Source: JAWLHU01 sp041690255 (GTDB lineage Bacteria > Bacillota > Sulfobacillia > Symbiobacteriales > Symbiobacteriaceae). Taken from it: a DNA stretch of 64,000 nt. The position numbers and the translations under genes were made by a program. Under the pieces are notes generated by a model that was given only the letters and a program-made list of their open reading frames with translations, was not told the origin of the DNA and ran no database searches. The stretch is from contig JAWLHU010000001.1 in the NCBI GenBank assembly GCA_041690255.1, forward strand, positions 310,001 to 374,000, read 5' to 3'. Shown piece after piece: positions 49,490 to 57,400 of this stretch (position 1 is the stretch's first letter; every line of letters starts with the position of its first letter).

Positions 49490-49615
49490 GTGAAGAAGCA
49501 GTGGAATCCGGCCCTCCTGGTGGGTGTGGCAATCGTCGTCCTCTGGGTCGGTGTCTGGCTGATCGGCTACCTGATGGGCTTCGAGGGGAATCCGGACACC
49601 TTCATGAAGATGTAA
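49490..49615 (+). CDS. Small single-pass membrane protein, 41 residues
   Basis: GTG at 49490 behind GAAGGAGG. The peptide starts MKKQWNPALLVGVAIVVLWV, crosses the membrane once (LLVGVAIVVLWVGVWLIGYL) and ends in a short acidic and Met-containing tail (GFEGNPDTFMKM). It is convergent with the copper oxidase, ending two bases from that gene's stop. Size and layout resemble small subunits of membrane redox complexes, but no partner is proven. Confidence 0.65.
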   Translation: MKKQWNPALLVGVAIVVLWVGVWLIGYLMGFEGNPDTFMKM

Positions 49616-49617
49616 CC

Positions 49618-50676
49618 CTAGTGGCTGTGCTTGCCGGGCGTGCCGGGCAGCCGTCTTTCGGTCGGCTCCAGGTGCCGGTGGGTGCTGGTCGGGTCCGGCT
49701 CGTAGCCCTCGTACTCCACCAGGGCGGTCAGGCCGAACATGCCGTCCGGCCCCTCGGCGTGGGGCAGAATATGGCAGTGGTAGAGCCATGACCCCGGGTT
49801 GTTCGCGAGGAACTTCATGTCGTAGGACTCACCCGGGGCGATGTCCAGGGTGTTGATCAGCGGCGGGTCCTTCAGGGCGTTGCCATCTTTCGCCACGATA
49901 TAGTAGTCGTGGCCGTGCATGTGCATGGGATGGTTCCCTACGCCCAGGTTGATCAGCCGCACCAGCACCCGCTCGCCGGTCTTCACCTTGATCGGCTTGT
50001 TGTAGGGGAAGGACTTGCCGCTCATGGTCAGCCCGAGGCCGGCATCGCCAATGATGATGATATGCTCCCGGTCGTACTGGCTGGAGTGGCTTGGGTGGCT
50101 CGCGTCCTTCGGCTCCACGATAAAGGCGCCGTATAGCCCCATGCTCACCTGTTTGGAGCCGTTGAAGTGTGAGTGGTACATGTGCGTACCGGGCGGCCCG
50201 GGCTTGAACTCATAGGTGAAGGTATCGCCTGGCTCGATCGGATCCTGTGTCAAATGGGCGACCCCGTCTTGTTCCGGTGGCAGGATAATGCCGTGCCAGT
50301 GGATCGAGCCGGGCTCGTCCATTTCGTTCTTCACCCGGAAGCGGACCATCTCCGCTTCATTGGCCCGGATCGTCGGGCCCGGCACCATGCCGTTGATCGT
50401 GTAGGCGTCCTTATAGACGCCGCCGCCCACATCCCACTGGACCCGCTTCAGCACGAGGTCGTAGGTGGGGACACCATCGACCACGGTGGGCTGCAGTTCC
50501 TGCTGGCCGAAGTCGACCTCGGCCTTGGGCAGGGCGCTGGGCTCGGGCGACGCCGCCGGCGTCGGATCGGCCGGGGGCTTGTTCAAGTCGAGTGTGAAAC
50601 GGGTCAGGCCGGCACCGATGATGATGGTGGCGAGCACCGCCCCGATGATATAGACCAACCGGCGGTTTGGTCTCAA
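49618..50676 (-). CDS. Two-domain multicopper oxidase (membrane-anchored)
   Basis: 352 residues from the TTG at 50676, which has GGAGG nine bases upstream; an upstream GTG at 50727 lies in the preceding gene. One N-terminal membrane anchor and a Pro/Ala-rich linker, then two cupredoxin domains. All four copper motifs are present: SIHWHGIILPP, GTHMYHSHFNG, GNHPMHMHGHDYYIV and WLYHCHILPHAEGPDGMFGL, including the type-1 Cys, His and axial Met. Two-domain oxidases work as homotrimers. Roles may include copper or phenol oxidation outside the cell. The start overlaps the preceding stop (TTGA), so translation is coupled. Confidence 0.93.
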   Translation of the reverse strand: MRPNRRLVYIIGAVLATIIIGAGLTRFTLDLNKPPADPTPAASPEPSALPKAEVDFGQQELQPTVVDGVPTYDLVLKRVQWDVGGGVYKDAYTINGMVPGPTIRANEAEMVRFRVKNEMDEPGSIHWHGIILPPEQDGVAHLTQDPIEPGDTFTYEFKPGPPGTHMYHSHFNGSKQVSMGLYGAFIVEPKDASHPSHSSQYDREHIIIIGDAGLGLTMSGKSFPYNKPIKVKTGERVLVRLINLGVGNHPMHMHGHDYYIVAKDGNALKDPPLINTLDIAPGESYDMKFLANNPGSWLYHCHILPHAEGPDGMFGLTALVEYEGYEPDPTSTHRHLEPTERRLPGTPGKHSH

Positions 50677-51074
50677 TGCGCACCACCTCCGCCTTGCTCG
50701 CTCAGCCTTGCCAGGACCGGGACCCATCGGGTGACGGTCCGCTGCGATCGCTCGCCCAGGGAGACGGCGAAGGGGTCGCCGGTGCCGCGGCTGACGGCAT
50801 CCTCCGGATTCGGGTAGAAGGCGAAGCAGGAGCGGCCCGGGGCATCGGGATCGGGGTAGACCCAGTACGGGTAGTAGCCGTTGTTGCTGAACTCCGGCCC
50901 CCAGCCCTGGGTGTCCGGCGTATCGGGCTCATGCGCCAGACCGTATCCCTCGCGCTGCAACTGGGCCGAGAGTCGGTGTGGATCGACGCGGAAGGGCAGG
51001 TGAACCCGGATCTGCCCATCGTCCAGGGAGACCGGGCAGGTGAAGCCGCCTGCTTGCACCAGGTTGTCGCTCAT
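50673..51074 (-). CDS. Hypothetical protein coupled to the multicopper oxidase
   Basis: 133 residues from ATG at 51074 (GGAAGGATGG site). It is soluble with no signal peptide and is rich in aromatic and Pro residues (GPEFSNNGYYPYWVYPDPDA, CFAFYPNPEDAVSRGTGDPF). I do not recognise the family. Overlap of its stop with the oxidase start implies they are made in fixed ratio, so it may be a maturation or electron-donor partner. Two cysteines (FTCPVS and RSCFAF) could bind copper, but no motif is clear. Confidence 0.65.
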   Translation of the reverse strand: MSDNLVQAGGFTCPVSLDDGQIRVHLPFRVDPHRLSAQLQREGYGLAHEPDTPDTQGWGPEFSNNGYYPYWVYPDPDAPGRSCFAFYPNPEDAVSRGTGDPFAVSLGERSQRTVTRWVPVLARLSEQGGGGAH

Positions 51075-51227
51075 GAAGATCCATCCTTCCCGGCGTGCTA
51101 TTCAAGGCATAGCATGCCCGAAGGTGACAGAATGGTTCATGGGAAAAGGTTGTCGGGCTGCCAACAGCGAACCGTTTTCTTACCGGTTTCTGTGCGCACG
51201 CTACCGTTGCAGGGGAGTTGACGATCG

Positions 51228-52445
51228 GTGCGGCGGCTCGCTCTACTCGTTCTATCTGTGCTGATGCTGGTCCGGGCCGTGCCGGTTGGCGCCGCTGCGG
51301 CCGAGGCGCCCGTGATCCCGGCGAAGGCCTACCTGCTTATGGATGCGACCACCGGCCAGGTGCTGATCTCGTACGAGGGCGATACGCCGCTGCCGGTCGC
51401 ATCGACCACGAAGATCATGACGGCGATCCTGGCGATCGAACGGGGCGATCTGGCAGATCTGGTCACGGTGGGGGAGAAGCCCTACGAGACCGGCGGCTCG
51501 ACCATCTGGCTGGCTATTGGTGAGCAGCAGACGCTGGAGAACCTGCTCTACGCCCTCATGCTGGAGTCGGCCAACGATGCGGCGGTGGCGATCGCGGAGC
51601 ACCTGGCCGGCACCGAGGAGCAGTTTGCCGGCTGGATGAACGAAACGGCCCGGGCGCTGGGTGCGACCCGGACGCAGTTCGTGAACAGCCATGGCCTGCA
51701 CGATCCGGATCACTGGTCGACCGCGCACGACCTGGCGCTGATCGCCCGCTATGCGCTGAAGAACGAGACCTTCCGCCGGATCATCACGGTGGAGGAGGTG
51801 GAGATTCCCGGCGCCCCGGGGAACGCCCCCCGCAGGCTTGTCAGCCACAACCGGCTCCTCGGCTACTACGAGGGGGCGAACGGGGTGAAGAACGGCTTCA
51901 CGGAAGAGGCAGGGCTGACGAACGTCGCCTCGGCCCGGCGCGGGGAGTCGGAGTATATCGCCGTCGTCCTGGGGGCCGAGAGCCGGCTCTGGACCTCCAG
52001 CATGGCCCTGCTGGATGTCGGCTTTGAGCGGTACGAGACCCGCTGGCTGGCCCGGGCGGGCGAGGAGTTCTCGCTCGGGGATCTGAAAGCCCGGGTAGAT
52101 GAGGACCTCGCCGTGACGCTGGAGCGTGGGGTTGGGTCGGCCGTGGCGGTGAACGAGGAGCTGCCGGGCCTGGCTCCGCCGGTCGCCGTGGGGCAGCAGG
52201 TGGGCTGGCGAGTCTGGCGGGTGGGCGGCCGTGAGGTGGGGCGGTTGCCGCTTCTGGCGACGGTGGCCCTTTCGGCGCCCTCGCCGGTCGCGGAGGCCGC
52301 AGGCCCGGTTCAAGCGGCCCCGAGAGCCGTTGGGGGAGGGGAGGCAGCGGTCTGGCTCCTCCTCTGGATCGGCGGCGCCCTGCTGGCCACCTTCCAGTTG
52401 AACGGTCTGCGGAACAAGGGAGGAATCGCGCGTGGAGCATCCTGA
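51228..52445 (+). CDS. D-alanyl-D-alanine carboxypeptidase (DacF-type, S11)
   Basis: 405 residues from GTG at 51228 (GGGGAG site). Signal peptide to about residue 25. Active-site motifs are VASTTKIM (Ser59-x-x-Lys62), LESANDAAV (SxN), and VKNGFTEEAG, in which Asn replaces the usual Thr of KTG. The C-terminal beta domain and a final membrane helix (AVWLLLWIGGALLATFQL) anchor it. These enzymes trim peptidoglycan stem peptides, and in spore-formers DacF controls cortex cross-linking. The next gene overlaps by 14 bp. Confidence 0.92.
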   Translation: MRRLALLVLSVLMLVRAVPVGAAAAEAPVIPAKAYLLMDATTGQVLISYEGDTPLPVASTTKIMTAILAIERGDLADLVTVGEKPYETGGSTIWLAIGEQQTLENLLYALMLESANDAAVAIAEHLAGTEEQFAGWMNETARALGATRTQFVNSHGLHDPDHWSTAHDLALIARYALKNETFRRIITVEEVEIPGAPGNAPRRLVSHNRLLGYYEGANGVKNGFTEEAGLTNVASARRGESEYIAVVLGAESRLWTSSMALLDVGFERYETRWLARAGEEFSLGDLKARVDEDLAVTLERGVGSAVAVNEELPGLAPPVAVGQQVGWRVWRVGGREVGRLPLLATVALSAPSPVAEAAGPVQAAPRAVGGGEAAVWLLLWIGGALLATFQLNGLRNKGGIARGAS

Positions 52446-52866
52446 GATGAACCAATCGGGCGGCGAGCCCGAGATCTATATGCCGGTGGAGGCAGCGACG
52501 GCCACATCGCCCGATGGGCGGAAGCTGGTCTTCTTCACCGTGCCCCAACTGGACCGGATGATCAAGCAGGTCCTGGCGGCCCGGCCGAAGGAGTACTCCT
52601 ACCGCTGGGGCTACCATGCCGGGCAGAAGGTGCACGTGCTGCTCTTCGGCTGGCCGACGGGGCAGGGCGCCGGGATTGCTATTCCCGAGGGTGCGGGGGA
52701 TCTGATCCTCAACTACATGCTTGGACTGACCGACATCTACATCACCACAGAACCGGTGCAGGAGCGGCTCCGCGGCAATGTCTCCGCCGAGGAGGTCGAC
52801 AAGCTCCGGTTCGGCAACGCCGTCTACCTGCCTGACGTGAAGTTCAAGCCGGAAGCGGGGTTCTGA
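52432..52866 (+). CDS. Hypothetical protein, 144 residues
   Basis: GTG at 52432 after GGGAGG, inside the end of the carboxypeptidase gene. The sequence is soluble and alpha/beta, with YRWGYHAGQKVHVLLFGWPT and IAIPEGAGDLILNYMLGLTD. No catalytic motif was recognised. It is followed by the peptidase gene after three bases. It is probably co-transcribed with the S11 and M29-like peptidases, whose shared role is unknown. Confidence 0.7.
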   Translation: MEHPEMNQSGGEPEIYMPVEAATATSPDGRKLVFFTVPQLDRMIKQVLAARPKEYSYRWGYHAGQKVHVLLFGWPTGQGAGIAIPEGAGDLILNYMLGLTDIYITTEPVQERLRGNVSAEEVDKLRFGNAVYLPDVKFKPEAGF

Positions 52867-52869
52867 ACG

Positions 52870-53799
52870 GTGACGGAACGCTGGGTGAGCAATATCCTGG
52901 AGACCAGCCTGAAGCTGCGGTCCAGGGAGCGGCTGGTCGTCATGACGGACACCTACCTGAGCCAGCAGGGGGAGGCGCTCGGCGCGCATGCGATCCAACT
53001 GGGCGCAGCCGATGTGCTCCACGTGGTCCTGCCGGCGACGGGCATGCTCTTCAGCGTGGTGCCCCGGGATCTGGTGCGGGATATTCGCCGGGCCGATGTC
53101 GTGGTCGCCATGCGCTCTGATCTGGATCTCTCCAGGGAGGATGCGCACCTGCGGGCGGCCCTGGCCACCTTCCGGGCGGAGGGGCGGGGGCGCTGGGCCT
53201 CGCTGGCCCAGATCTCGCGCGATGTCCTGGAGCATGAGCTGAGCGCCGACTTCGATCAGGTTGCGGCAGAGGCGGAGCGGCTGGCCCGGCGGCTTCAGGC
53301 CGGGAGTTCGGTCCGGCTGACGAGCCCCGCGGGGACCGATCTGCGGCTGCGCTACGAGGGGCGGCCGATCCACGTGGAGGATGGGCGGATTCAGAGCCCG
53401 GGGATGATGGGCAACCTGCCGGGGGGCGAGGTCTACGTGGCCCCGCTGGAGGAGAGCGCCGAGGGGCGGCTGGTCGTCGACATCTGCCTGGGCGATCTCC
53501 GGCTGGATGCGCCGGTCTCGCTCACCTTCGCCGCCGGCCGGGTGGTGGACCTGCAGGGGGGCACGGCGGCGGCGGCGCTGCAGGAACGGCTGGGCGATGG
53601 CCAATGGGCCTGGACGATCGGCGAGTTCGGGCTGGGGGCCAATCCGCACATCCGGCGGCGGGGCCTGGTGGCACTGGATGAGAAGGCGCTGGGCACCGCA
53701 CATATTGCGCTGGGAGCCAACACCGCCTTTGGCGGGGTGAATCCGGCGGAGACGCACTACGACTGCGTGATTGCGGAGGCGCAGGTGGAGATCGTCTGA
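52870..53799 (+). CDS. M29-like aminopeptidase family protein
   Basis: 309 residues from GTG at 52870. The C-terminal half has the M29 metal-ligand pattern: GNLPGGEVYVAPLEESAEGR, TIGEFGLGANPHI, DEKALGTAHIALGANTAFGG and a final ETHYDCVI. In M29 enzymes these Glu, His and Asp residues bind two metal ions and cleave N-terminal residues. The N-terminal half (ETSLKLRSRERLVVMTDTYL) matches the family's substrate-cap domain. It is shorter than thermophilic aminopeptidase T (about 410 residues), so it is a compact member. Confidence 0.82.
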   Translation: MTERWVSNILETSLKLRSRERLVVMTDTYLSQQGEALGAHAIQLGAADVLHVVLPATGMLFSVVPRDLVRDIRRADVVVAMRSDLDLSREDAHLRAALATFRAEGRGRWASLAQISRDVLEHELSADFDQVAAEAERLARRLQAGSSVRLTSPAGTDLRLRYEGRPIHVEDGRIQSPGMMGNLPGGEVYVAPLEESAEGRLVVDICLGDLRLDAPVSLTFAAGRVVDLQGGTAAAALQERLGDGQWAWTIGEFGLGANPHIRRRGLVALDEKALGTAHIALGANTAFGGVNPAETHYDCVIAEAQVEIV

Positions 53800-53865
53800 G
53801 GTCGGTCGCAGAAGCAGGAAATCCGAAACTGTGTGTCCAATATGCGCGGCGAAGGGGGTGAGCCC

Positions 53866-54111
53866 GTGTCCGATGGCGTGGAGCGGTTTCTGATCTACCA
53901 TCCGGAGCGAAAGCTGTACCACTGCGGTGCGTTCCTGGACGAGGATGTGCACCGGGCCTACCTGTTTCAGAGCCTGCAGTTCGCCCGGCAGGGGCTCATG
54001 CAGTCCATGGTGGACCTGGGGCCGAAGAAGGAATGGAAGATCCTGCGGGTCCTTGCCCACTGGGATGAGTTCGGCGACCTGACCAGTGTTGAGGTGCTGG
54101 ACGAGATCTAG
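53866..54111 (+). CDS. Hypothetical protein, 81 residues
   Basis: The GTG at 53866 follows AAGGGGGTGAG; an earlier ATG lacks a site. The sequence is mixed alpha/beta with aromatic residues (VERFLIYHPERKLYHCGAFL, DLGPKKEWKILRVLAHWDEF). No family is recognised. It lies 66 bp after the peptidase and ends in a clear terminator, so it may be the last gene of the 51-54 kb operon. Confidence 0.65.
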   Translation: MSDGVERFLIYHPERKLYHCGAFLDEDVHRAYLFQSLQFARQGLMQSMVDLGPKKEWKILRVLAHWDEFGDLTSVEVLDEI

Positions 54112-54117
54112 ATAACA

Positions 54118-54153
54118 GGACGGACGGGCCCGCAGGGGCACCGTCCGTCTTTC
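54118..54153 (+). terminator. Intrinsic terminator at the end of the 51-54 kb operon
   Basis: ACGGACGG (54120-54127) pairs with CCGTCCGT (54141-54148), followed by CTTTCGG. The convergent nuclease gene ends four bases further on. Confidence 0.75.
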
Positions 54154-54156
54154 GGT

Positions 54157-55179
54157 TCAGATGGCTTGGGTCTTCCGTGCCTTCGCACGGTAGGCGCGGC
54201 TGACACCATCCAGATAGTGTAGGAGCGGTTGGTGGTCGTGGAGGTCCCGGAGGGGAAGGAGACCATCTACTTTTTGGCGGATGGCGTCTGCGCTCAGGTC
54301 CTCGGGGTGGATGAGGATCAGGTTGATCCCTCTGGCTGTGCAGATGCCGAGCTTTATGTAGTCGCGCCCTTGCTGTTTGCGGGCCTTGATCTCGTTGGGG
54401 TACCGTTCGGTCGGGCCGTAATGCTGCGGGCCTTGAAACTCGAAGGCGACGCTGGGCGGGTAGTAGCGGTCGAACTGCAACTCCTCTTCGGTGTAGGGAT
54501 TGACTAGGTAGCCGGGGCTGGCGTTGTCATCGAACTCGTCGCTGTCGATGAGGAGGGAGAGGTACTCTCGCATGAGCGCTTCGCCCTTGAATGCTGCATC
54601 TTCGAGCCGCATGCGGGCCATGAGGACGGCGCGCTGCTGTGCTTCGGCTATGGGGTCTCGCAGGGTGAAGTGAATCGGGCTGAACCGGTTGTGCTGCTCG
54701 GTCTGGAGCCAGCCGGTCGCTCGCAGGGCTTGGAGGGCACGCTTCACGGTGTTCGGGCCGGCGTTTGCAAGGGGGCTGAGGGTTGGGTGGGTGAACTGGC
54801 CCGCAGGATGCTGGAAGCCGGGGGTCAGTTGCAGGACAGCGTAGAGGAGTCGGGCGCTGGGGTGAATGCGGTGGTCTCGCAGGAGGGCAGTGGGGAGGAG
54901 GGTGTGGGCTGGGCCGCAATCCTTGGGGGTGAGCCAGCCTGTGGCGGCCAGTTGGGCCAGCCCGGTCTGGATCGTCCGGCGGGTGAGGCCTGACCGGGAC
55001 GCCAGCCAGGGGATGGACAAGGAGGAGGGGTCGGGCTGGAGGAGGAGCCAGAGCCAGAGGATCTTGGCCGATGCGGTGAGGCGGGGTTCTGTGAGCAGGT
55101 TGGTCGGGACCTTGATGGTCGGAGGCGTGGGGGCCTTGGTGGCGGGGGCCTTGGGAGCAGGGACCTTGGGAGTGGTCAT
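54157..55179 (-). CDS. Predicted wHTH / PD-(D/E)XK-nuclease-like protein, copy 2
   Basis: 340 residues from ATG at 55179 (GAGGAGA site). An N-terminal Pro/Lys/Ala tract (VPAPKAPATKAPTPPTIKVP) precedes two winged-helix-like segments (LSIPWLASRSGLTRRTIQTG and AATGWLTP; LANAGPNTVKRALQALRATG). The C-terminal core, residues 225-300, reads LVNPYTEEELQFDRYYPPSV, AFEFQGPQHY (Asp237, Glu247, Gly250, His253), GRDYIKLGICTARGI (Lys276) and LILIHPEDL. It aligns motif by motif with the protein at 43.6 kb: NPYTxEL, DRYYP, ExxGxQHY, GRDxxK, PEDL. The N-terminal tails differ. Its left neighbour is a terminator and it has no operon partner. Confidence 0.7.
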   Translation of the reverse strand: MTTPKVPAPKAPATKAPTPPTIKVPTNLLTEPRLTASAKILWLWLLLQPDPSSLSIPWLASRSGLTRRTIQTGLAQLAATGWLTPKDCGPAHTLLPTALLRDHRIHPSARLLYAVLQLTPGFQHPAGQFTHPTLSPLANAGPNTVKRALQALRATGWLQTEQHNRFSPIHFTLRDPIAEAQQRAVLMARMRLEDAAFKGEALMREYLSLLIDSDEFDDNASPGYLVNPYTEEELQFDRYYPPSVAFEFQGPQHYGPTERYPNEIKARKQQGRDYIKLGICTARGINLILIHPEDLSADAIRQKVDGLLPLRDLHDHQPLLHYLDGVSRAYRAKARKTQAI

Positions 55180-55234
55180 AGGCAGTCTCCTCTTGGGGAA
55201 GCCGGGTTCTCCCAGGAGGTTCGTTACATAATCT

Positions 55235-55265
55235 GGAAATTCCTGCCGATTCGTCCGTTTTTTCC
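55235..55265 (-). promoter_or_regulatory. Shared upstream motif of the wHTH-nuclease genes, copy 2
   Basis: GGAAATTCCTG at 55235-55245 is followed by TTTTTTCC at 55258-55265. Spacing between motif starts is 23 bp here and 22 bp at copy 1. Motif-to-start distance is 56 bp here and 40 bp at copy 1. Confidence 0.45.
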
Positions 55266-55528
55266 GGGGCGCAGGTGAGGGAGACTGGCAATTTTGGACG
55301 CTAGCAGGGCGGTCCGAGCCTGAGCATACCCAGGCGGGGTATCTACCAGCTCCCAACTCCTGGGGACTGCCCTTAGAAGGGGTCAAACACCCGCTTGGAC
55401 GGCGATTGCGTCCGTTTTTGCCAGTTTCGCTGTCCCCCGGGGGCATGCAGAAATGGACGGAAGGCTACTTGGGCCGCATCCGGCGGAATCGGTGAGGGGC
55501 CGTGGAAGGCGGTACCCCCCGGAGAAAG
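55266..55528. other. Non-coding region upstream of nuclease copy 2
   Basis: No gene found. A second CGTCCGTTTTT string near 55409 repeats the one near 55251 (CGTCCGTTTTTT), 158 bp apart. Inverted CCCCCGGGGG occurs near 55435. These could be operator or promoter parts of the nuclease gene. Confidence 0.35.
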
Positions 55529-55561
55529 GCCGAGGCCGCCCACACTGTGAGCGGCCTCGGC
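55529..55561 (-). terminator. Terminator of the repeat-protein gene
   Basis: GCCGAGGCCGC (55529-55539) pairs with GCGGCCTCGGC (55551-55561); CTTTCTCC follows on the minus strand. Confidence 0.65.
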
Positions 55562-55568
55562 TCTCTCG

Positions 55569-56538
55569 CTATGCCTCGGCATCCTCGGGCGGTTCGGCGA
55601 AGCGGTCCCGAGCGGGGGGCGCTTGGTCCACTGAATCGGCCGCGGAGGGGGTACCTTCCTGAGAGGCCATGGCCGTGTGGGCCGGCTCCTCCTCGGCCCC
55701 GGCCCCGGGCGCCCGAAGCATGGCCGTGTTCTGATCCCAGCGGGAGAGCACTTCGGCGCTCTCCCCGCCATGCTCGGAGAGCAGGGCTGGGAGCCGCAGG
55801 AGCCCTTGAATGGCGGGCCAGAGCGTGTTGATCATAGGTACGACTGTGCGGGTCAGTTCATCCATGAGCGGGCCCAGGTCCTCGACGCTCGGCAGGCCAA
55901 TCTGCGTCGGGGAGGGGGCCGTTGTAAAGGCGGGAGGCGGGGGCACGTCGGGAAGGGCAAAGGGGGTGCCGGCGTACGGCTTGGCGGCCCCGCCAAAGGG
56001 GCCCTGGGCACCGGCATACGGCTTGGCGGCCCCGCCGAAGGGGCCCTGGGCACCGGCGTACGGCTTGGCGGCCCCGCCAAAGGGGCCCTGGGCACCGGCG
56101 TACGGCTTGGCGGCCCCGCCAAAGGGGCCCTGGGCACCGGCGTACGGCTTGGCGGCCCCGCCGAAGGGGCCCTGGGCACCGGCGTACGGCTTGGCGGCCC
56201 CGCCGAAGGGGCCCTGGGCANNNNNNNNNNNNNNNNNNNNNNNNNNNNNNNNNNNNNNNNNNNNNNNNNNNNNNNNNNNNNNNNNNNNNNNNNNNNNNNN
56301 NNNNNNNNNNNNNNNNNNNNAAGGGGCCCTGGGCACCGGCGTACGGCTTGGCGGCCCCGCCGAAGGGGCCCTGGGCACCGGCGTACGGCTTGGCGGCCCC
56401 GCCGAAGGGGCCCTGGGCACCGGCGTACGGCTTGGCGGCCTCGCCGAAGGGGCCGACTTCTCCCCACGGGCCTGGTGCACTCATCCACGGGGCGCCGAGG
56501 GGAGTGGGCGCCGGGTACATGTCGTTCAAAGGACTCAC
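55569..56538 (-). CDS. Low-complexity protein with 14-residue tandem repeats (interrupted by assembly gap)
   Basis: GTG at 56538 (GAGGAAGG before it). The N-terminus is Pro/Gly-rich (MYPAPTPLGAPWMSAPGPWG), followed by tandem units GPFGGAAKPYAGAQ. Three near-whole units lie on the start side and six on the other side of a 100-N gap at 56221-56320. A C-terminal region of about 130 residues follows (MDELTRTVVPMINTLWPAIQ, LLRLPALLSEHGGESAEVLS) with an acidic tail. The frames on the two sides disagree by the N count, so true length is unknown. The repeat resembles collagen-like or spore-surface low-complexity proteins; function unknown. Confidence 0.65.
55975..56445. repeat. 42-bp tandem repeat array in coding sequence
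   Basis: Units of 42 bp (start GGCGGCCCCGCCGAAGGGGC, or CCAAAGG variants) repeat from about 55979 to 56220 and again from 56321 to about 56440. Each unit encodes GPFGGAAKPYAGAQ on the minus strand. Copies differ at one or two bases (GCCAAAGG or GCCGAAGG; GCGTACGG or GCATACGG). Confidence 0.95.
56221..56320. other. Assembly gap, 100 N
   Basis: Exactly 100 N placed inside the 42-bp repeat. By repeat phase the real missing length is 27 + 42k bases, so 100 is a placeholder. Confidence 0.97.
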
Positions 56539-56713
56539 ACCTTCCTCAGAGGGTTCGCTTCATCGTATGGGCGGCACCGTAAACATGCGCACCTGTCCCG
56601 CGAGTCTCCACCCATAACCAACATTTCTGTATCGTAATTTGCATTGCGTGGCTCTCTGTGGTAAACTTCGAACACCGAGAGAGTTACTGTATGCATATCG
56701 GAGGCGATTTGCT

Positions 56714-56836
56714 ATGGCCCAGGCGGCCCTGGAGCAGAGCCCGAGCAGGGGTAAGGCCAACTCTGCCACGGAGAGCAAGGAAGCGGCCAAGAAGGAACCG
56801 GAGCTAATGACGGTCCTCAACCTATTCTTCATGTGA
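56714..56836 (+). CDS. Small basic/acidic hypothetical protein, 40 residues
   Basis: ATG at 56714 behind CGGAGGCG; a longer ORF from 56639 has no site. The peptide is MAQAALEQSPSRGKANSATE then SKEAAKKEPELMTVLNLFFM, charged with a hydrophobic C-terminus (VLNLFFM). No family is recognised. It is monocistronic with a strong terminator. The size and charge could fit a small spore or sporulation peptide, but nothing proves it. Confidence 0.55.
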   Translation: MAQAALEQSPSRGKANSATESKEAAKKEPELMTVLNLFFM

Positions 56837-56852
56837 CGGCCACGCACAGACG

Positions 56853-56892
56853 GAAGCCCCGCTCCCTGGCAGACAGGGGGCGGGGCTTTGTT
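56853..56892 (+). terminator. Intrinsic terminator of the 40-residue gene
   Basis: AGCCCCG (56855-56861) pairs with CGGGGCT (56881-56887), extended by CTCCCTG with CAGGGGG inside; TTGTTCG follows. Confidence 0.75.
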
Positions 56893-56926
56893 CGTAGCGA
56901 GACTTCCGACCTGAGTGATGGAGTGG

Positions 56927-57316
56927 TTAGCGGGAGTCCAGTTCTCCCGCCGTCGTGACGAAACGCTCAGCCGCTTTGGAGAGACGACCTAACACCTCAG
57001 CCCACTCACGGAGATGCTCCTCGCCACTGGGCGTCAACTTGTAGAGTCGGCGGGCCGGTCCGCGTCCCTCCGTGTCCCACTCGGAGACGACATGGCCGTT
57101 CTCCTCCAGGTTCTTCAGAGTACGGTACAGCTGACCTCTGTCCACCTCGGCGTCAGTCAGCGCATACTCGCCCAGGCTCTCGGCCAGCTCATAGCCATGG
57201 CTGCGCCCTTTCTTCCTCAGCAGCAGCAGCAACACGGGCTCAACGAACCGGGAGAGATGACCCATGGCGCATGTACACGGACGGTCCTGGTGGCGGGGGC
57301 AGGGATTCTTCGGCAC
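56927..57316 (-). CDS. PadR-family transcriptional regulator with Cys/His-rich N-terminus
   Basis: 129 residues from GTG at 57316 behind AAGGTGAG. The PadR winged-helix core includes FVEPVLLLLLRKKGRSHGYE, RGQLYRTLKNLEENGHVVSE, and GPARRLYKLTPSGEEHLREW. Before it, residues 5-20 read CPRHQDRPCTCAMGH, three Cys and two His in 15 residues, unlike most PadR proteins and suitable for a metal or redox site. It follows the membrane protein gene by 84 bp on the same strand and may control the operon upstream of it. Confidence 0.88.
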   Translation of the reverse strand: MPKNPCPRHQDRPCTCAMGHLSRFVEPVLLLLLRKKGRSHGYELAESLGEYALTDAEVDRGQLYRTLKNLEENGHVVSEWDTEGRGPARRLYKLTPSGEEHLREWAEVLGRLSKAAERFVTTAGELDSR

Positions 57317-57400
57317 GGCTTGCTCACCTTCTCTCTGAGTGTAACTCCCTTATTATCACTTATCAGTACAGGTCTCTTCAAGCCTCTGAGCAGGGAAGGA

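Noticed and set aside
51898..54141. 747-codon minus-strand ORF
   Set aside because: Antisense to the carboxypeptidase and M29-like genes; Pro/Arg/Gln-rich with no motif.
55975..56445. CRISPR array
   Set aside because: 42-bp units are directly tandem with no spacers and encode a continuous peptide repeat.
55677..56637. Plus-strand ORFs through the 42-bp repeats
   Set aside because: The repeat is open in several frames; only the minus frame GPFGGAAKPYAGAQ continues into a plausible C-terminal domain and has start and terminator signals.
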